Shown piece after piece: positions 60,352-64,000 of a stretch of DNA of 64,000 nt. Position 1 is the first letter of the stretch. Each line of letters starts with the position of its first letter. The DNA comes from Desulfosporosinus sp. Tol-M (GTDB lineage: Bacteria; Bacillota; Desulfitobacteriia; Desulfitobacteriales; Desulfitobacteriaceae): assembly GCA_000770645.1 (NCBI GenBank), contig JQID01000123.1:67761-131760 (forward strand), written 5' to 3'. A program made the position numbers and the translations under genes. The notes under the pieces were generated by a model that was not told the origin of the DNA, did no database searches, and saw only the letters and a list, made by a program, of their open reading frames with translations.

Positions 60352-62004
60352 TTAGACTAAAACTGCACCTTTGTTTGCGGAACTAACCAACTTGGCATAC
60401 CGTGCCAGATAACCGGATTTGAACCTGGGTTCGGGTCTTACCCAAGCCTGGCGACGCTTAGTCAATTCTTCTTCCGAGACAAGCAGCTGCAGGGAACGTT
60501 CGGGAATATCGATGGCAATGCGGTCGCCATTTTCCACGAGGGCAATGGTTCCTCCATCCATGGCTTCCGGACAGATATGGCCGATACACGCGCCGCGCGT
60601 GGCGCCGCTGAAACGACCGTCGGTGAGCAGAGCCACCCGCAATCCCATGCCGGTAATGATGGCGGTAGGATTGAGCATTTCTTTCATACCGGGACCGCCC
60701 TTCGGTCCTTCATAGCGGATCACAACGACTTCCCCGTCATGCACTTCTTTATCTAAGAGGGCTTCCAGCACTTCATCCTCAGAGTTAAAAACATGGGCGG
60801 GACCTTCAAACACAAGCATATCGTTTTCAACGGCACTTTCTTTAACTATGGCCTGATCCGCTGCCAGGTTCCCGGAAAGTATCGCGATGCCCCCTGTTTT
60901 GCGGTAGGGGTTATCAACTGAATGGATGACATCCGGGCAAGTCGTCTGAGCATTTTCCAAACGATCATTAAGTGGTCCGGCAACAGTCAGAGCAGCAGTA
61001 TGCAGGACCCCGGCTTTGTTCAGTTCATACATTACGGCACTAATCCCGCCCGCTTCATTAAGGTCTTGCAGGTGGTGAGTACCTGAGGGGCTGAGCTTGG
61101 TTAAATAAGGGGTCTTGGCACTGATGGCATCAAAGAGGGAGAGAGGAAGCTCGATACCGGCTTCATTTGCAATCGCCGTGAGATGTAAAACTGTGTTGGA
61201 GGATCCCCCAATACCCATATCCAGGGCGATGGCGTTTTCAAAGGCCTGTTGGGTCAAGATGTCCCGAGGTTTGAGATCTTTTTTCACTAGATCAACAAGT
61301 ATTAAGCCAGACCGTTTAGCCAGCATTTTTCGGGCCCCGGAGTTCGCAGCGGGAATGGTCCCGTTACCGGGGAGCGCCATGCCAAGGGCCTCAGTTAAGC
61401 AATTCATCGAATTCGCCGTAAACAGACCGGCACAGGAACCGTAGCCGGGGCAGGCGGATTGCTCCATCGCGGCGAGTTCCACCGAATTAATCTTCCCGGA
61501 TTCAAATTGGCCGGCTGCTTCAAACATCTGGCTGACACTAATGCTTTTTCCCTGATAGCAACCGGCTAACATGGGTCCGCCGCTGACAATTATACTAGGT
61601 ATGTTGAGGCGTGCGGCTGCCATAAGCATGCCGGGAATAATTTTATCACAGTTAGTAATTAAGACCAGTCCGTCCAAGGCATGTGCTTGGGCGACGGCTT
61701 CTATTGAATCGGCGATAAGTTCACGACTGGGCAGAGAAAATTTCATACCTAGATGGCCCATGGCAATACCATCGCAAATCCCGATGGCCGGCACTTCGAT
61801 CGGAGTTCCCCCCGCGGCCGATACCCCTAATTTTGCCGCCTGGGCCAAATCCTTGAGGTGCCCGTGGCCGGGGATGATCTCATTGAAAGAGTTAACAATT
61901 CCGATAAGGGGTTTCTCCAGATCTTCAGGGGTAAAGCCCATGGCATAAAAGAGGGAGCGATGAGCTGCTTTTGTGGAACCCTTTTTAACTATATCACTGC
62001 GCAA
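60352..62004 (-). CDS. ilvD: Dihydroxy-acid dehydratase
   Basis: A 550-residue enzyme of normal length. Cluster-binding and active-site text: [61 protein letters not shown] and [10 protein letters not shown]. It dehydrates 2,3-dihydroxy acids in isoleucine and valine synthesis, with an oxygen-sensitive iron-sulfur cluster. TTG start with AAAGGAGAG upstream. No T-box leader is seen and no other ilv genes are adjacent, so it is a lone gene here. Confidence 0.95.
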   Translation of the reverse strand: MRSDIVKKGSTKAAHRSLFYAMGFTPEDLEKPLIGIVNSFNEIIPGHGHLKDLAQAAKLGVSAAGGTPIEVPAIGICDGIAMGHLGMKFSLPSRELIADSIEAVAQAHALDGLVLITNCDKIIPGMLMAAARLNIPSIIVSGGPMLAGCYQGKSISVSQMFEAAGQFESGKINSVELAAMEQSACPGYGSCAGLFTANSMNCLTEALGMALPGNGTIPAANSGARKMLAKRSGLILVDLVKKDLKPRDILTQQAFENAIALDMGIGGSSNTVLHLTAIANEAGIELPLSLFDAISAKTPYLTKLSPSGTHHLQDLNEAGGISAVMYELNKAGVLHTAALTVAGPLNDRLENAQTTCPDVIHSVDNPYRKTGGIAILSGNLAADQAIVKESAVENDMLVFEGPAHVFNSEDEVLEALLDKEVHDGEVVVIRYEGPKGGPGMKEMLNPTAIITGMGLRVALLTDGRFSGATRGACIGHICPEAMDGGTIALVENGDRIAIDIPERSLQLLVSEEELTKRRQAWVRPEPRFKSGYLARYAKLVSSANKGAVLV

Positions 62005-62081
62005 AATAATTTCTCTCCTTTATTCGCCGTTCTGAAACGGTTAGTGGGATGGCTATATGGCTGGGTAATTGTGTTTGAGTC

Positions 62082-62633
62082 CTAAACAGCTCTTTCAAGA
62101 AGACCTAATCCATCTAAATGTTGATATTCATTCCGTATAGTTTCTATATCAAAATGCGGCTTTATTTCGCATAAATTAATAGAAATCGTCTCTAATGTGC
62201 AACTCCAATGGTTCGCAGTATATGTTCCGTATAAGTAAATTATTGTTGTCGCAAGTTCCAACGCCTTAGCCGTCTTATCACCAAAAAGGGTTATGACCTC
62301 TTGAACGCTTTCTTCATACTTGGAAACGAATTCCTTTTCTTTATCCACTGTCATTTCAATATTTGATGAAGGTGACAAATGATACCCACTATGACCGGTA
62401 GGATAAATAATCCTTTCTATACTAATGATGTCCTGATGGTTTGCATAATCAATATCTACCATCACCTCAGAGGCGTAAGGGCCATAGGTATATATCTCAA
62501 AATCATAGCCTAAAGGAACCTTATATACTTTTTGCAGCAAAAAGATATACTTCATCATCGCTGTTTTCCCAAGTCCAGGCCTTAGCTTTACAATGGAAGA
62601 AATAATCCCCATACGTTTGCTTAAATCAACCAT
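62082..62633 (-). CDS. YwgA-family protein
   Basis: A 183-residue protein matching the YwgA group (COG3432) of Firmicutes: MMKYIFLLQKVYKVPLGYDFEIYTYGPYAS at the N-terminus is typical. Function unknown; the fold may be winged-helix-like. It overlaps the HD phosphohydrolase gene by eight bases, and in Bacillus the homologues ywfO and ywgA are also neighbours. The conserved pairing suggests a common function, possibly nucleotide metabolism or defence (inference). Confidence 0.8.
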   Translation of the reverse strand: MVDLSKRMGIISSIVKLRPGLGKTAMMKYIFLLQKVYKVPLGYDFEIYTYGPYASEVMVDIDYANHQDIISIERIIYPTGHSGYHLSPSSNIEMTVDKEKEFVSKYEESVQEVITLFGDKTAKALELATTIIYLYGTYTANHWSCTLETISINLCEIKPHFDIETIRNEYQHLDGLGLLERAV

Positions 62634-63906
62634 TACAATCGCTCGCTTTCATTTTTGGATGCTCTACATAAAATCGTTGAAGTCTTGGTTTTTCAATCAT
62701 GGCCTTTACTATACTTGATTTTTCACTTAAAGGTTGAATTTGATGATCATTCACACTTATAAAAATATCTTTATCTAGTTTATACCACGACGTGGACGCT
62801 TTATCATCCAAGTAATAATTCTTCCCCACATAATTCTGCTTCAGTTCCTGCATTTTTTTAATTTCTGTTTCAGTTGGAATAATCTGTGTTTGTTCTATAC
62901 ACTTATAATGAGTTCGATTAAGGATTATTTCTCCATGCCTCCCTCCCGATCCTTCTTTTAGAGCTGAATAAATCTTCCAATCGTCAAACTCAATATAGTC
63001 TTGAATTTGGTCGGGCGGAGGATAGCACGCGTCCTTTACATCCATTTTCCGTAAAATCTCTTTAGTAGCGCAATAAATATGATAATCGTAAATCCTGCGC
63101 ACCTTATGAAAGTATACTTGCGAAAACATCTGATAACGCGCAAGCACTAAACTCTCAGCTATGTACCAACCTTTTTCATCTATCGCTAAAACGGGAGCAT
63201 CAGTTTCCGTCTTACTAATCGTCATACAACTCACAAGTCGATTTCTATCATATATACCATAACTTACTCCAAGATGCATTGAATCCCTAAGAAGATAATC
63301 CGCTCTATCCGCATCGACCTGACCGGATATCAACTCTTTCCAGAGCAAGGAATTTGCCTTCGGTTTGACTGTTGTATCGCCTAGAAGAGCTGTAACATCC
63401 TCCACTCTGATCCGATAATTATCATTGGCAGGGTGATTTTCGATAATTTCTTTGAACACTTGCTTAATGATTCTTATGCTATATTCCTCATGTTCGTATC
63501 TTTTCTGTTGACCTTCAACATACTTACCATGCGTACTTGGCAACAATGGCATAAGATCTTCTCCGGAGTGGGAAAAAGGCGCATGTCCAATGTCGTGTAA
63601 TAAGGCTGCAATTCTGACTATCTTACGGTAAATTCTAATGCCATTTTCATTCAATGAGAGTTCCCTCTCCAAAAGCTCCTTCTTCTTGTCAACAATACTA
63701 TCAAACATATCCGTAGCCATTTGCATTACACCGATTGAATGCTCAAATCTGGTGTGATTGGCCCCGGGGTATACCATATCTGTCAAAGACAATTGTTTAA
63801 TACGTCTAAGCCTTTGAAATACTGGATGGTCAATAATTGCACATTCTTGTTCATCAAGGCTAATAAAGCCATATACTAGATCTCTAATCTTCTTAGATTT
63901 AGCCAC
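62626..63906 (-). CDS. HD-superfamily phosphohydrolase (YwfO/dNTPase-like)
   Basis: A 426-residue protein with the HD domain of SAMHD1/dGTPase-type enzymes: YPGANHTRFEHSIGVM, ALLHDIGHAPFSHSGE (the HD pair) and DADRADYLLRDSMHLGV. B. subtilis YwfO, of this group, is a dNTP triphosphohydrolase. GTG start after GAGGTG. It leads the two-gene unit with the YwgA protein. An inverted repeat lies upstream at 63954-63969. Confidence 0.88.
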   Translation of the reverse strand: MAKSKKIRDLVYGFISLDEQECAIIDHPVFQRLRRIKQLSLTDMVYPGANHTRFEHSIGVMQMATDMFDSIVDKKKELLERELSLNENGIRIYRKIVRIAALLHDIGHAPFSHSGEDLMPLLPSTHGKYVEGQQKRYEHEEYSIRIIKQVFKEIIENHPANDNYRIRVEDVTALLGDTTVKPKANSLLWKELISGQVDADRADYLLRDSMHLGVSYGIYDRNRLVSCMTISKTETDAPVLAIDEKGWYIAESLVLARYQMFSQVYFHKVRRIYDYHIYCATKEILRKMDVKDACYPPPDQIQDYIEFDDWKIYSALKEGSGGRHGEIILNRTHYKCIEQTQIIPTETEIKKMQELKQNYVGKNYYLDDKASTSWYKLDKDIFISVNDHQIQPLSEKSSIVKAMIEKPRLQRFYVEHPKMKASDCNG

Positions 63907-63953
63907 TGCTTCACCTCAAGCAAACTGATGTTCGATTTAATTATAATATAATG

Positions 63954-63969
63954 GTGGAAGAATTTCCAC
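63954..63969. promoter_or_regulatory. Inverted repeat upstream of the HD/YwgA operon
   Basis: GTGGAA (63954-63959) and TTCCAC (63964-63969), four-base spacer GAAT. Next to it, on the minus strand, lies an AT-rich TATATTATAAT, a likely -10. It may be an operator. Confidence 0.4.
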
Positions 63970-64000
63970 ATATTTATCCAGAAATTAATATGAGAAAGGC

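Overview
The window looks like the chromosome of an anaerobic, endospore-forming, Gram-positive bacterium of the Clostridia, most like the Desulfosporosinus/Desulfitobacterium group (inference). Grounds: a spoIVA gene, an IspH-ribosomal S1 fusion next to cmk, futalosine-type menaquinone genes, a tungsten aldehyde:ferredoxin oxidoreductase with its own tungstate transporter, many TTG/GTG starts and strong AGGAGG ribosome sites. No rRNA, CRISPR array or complete insertion sequence is visible; one tRNA-Pro is present.

Layout. 0-10 kb: a small zinc-ribbon membrane protein, a tandem P-loop ATPase, an adenine deaminase-like amidohydrolase, 6-hydroxycyclohex-1-ene-1-carbonyl-CoA dehydrogenase (benzoyl-CoA pathway), a second amidohydrolase, biotin ligase and a CBS-PAS-AAA+ regulator. 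10-21 kb: housekeeping block (CPBP protease, cmk, ispH-rpsA, ftsW-like, DUF512 protein, der, gpsA, spoIVA). 21.9-27.5 kb: glutaconyl-CoA decarboxylase alpha subunit, glutaryl-CoA dehydrogenase-like enzyme, a second CBS-PAS-AAA+ regulator with a degenerate ATPase core, and an ACT protein. With the 4-7 kb genes this points to anaerobic aromatic or glutarate degradation through glutaryl-CoA; the biotin ligase fits because the decarboxylase is biotin dependent. 27.5-36 kb: tRNA-Pro, phoP-phoR, a group II intron fragment, an AbrB/PIN toxin-antitoxin pair, pstC-pstA-pstB-phoU-pstS and a broken ComEC-like gene. 36-40 kb: amidase, GGDEF/HD-GYP protein, a 31-residue ORF and an encapsulated-ferritin-like protein.

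40-53.5 kb is a molybdenum/tungsten cofactor region: two MoeA proteins (one fused to a periplasmic-binding-protein-like domain), a MoeA-like protein with a cysteine tail, YqeC, a MocA-like nucleotidyltransferase, XdhC, the aldehyde oxidoreductase, tupABC and a DNA-binding regulator carrying the same binding domain as the MoeA fusion. Two copies of a structured element (43.72-43.99 and 52.35-52.55 kb) each begin directly after the stop codon of a minus-strand gene and show compensatory base changes. This is the best candidate for something undescribed.

53.5-62 kb: S-adenosylmethionine decarboxylase, then a menaquinone/Tat block: a polyprenyl-synthase homologue without its aspartate motifs, a UbiA prenyltransferase, an MqnE homologue whose radical-SAM core is missing, an intact MqnC, TatC, TatA/B and polyprenyl diphosphate synthase; ilvD is convergent. 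The window ends with a two-gene YwgA/HD-phosphohydrolase operon.
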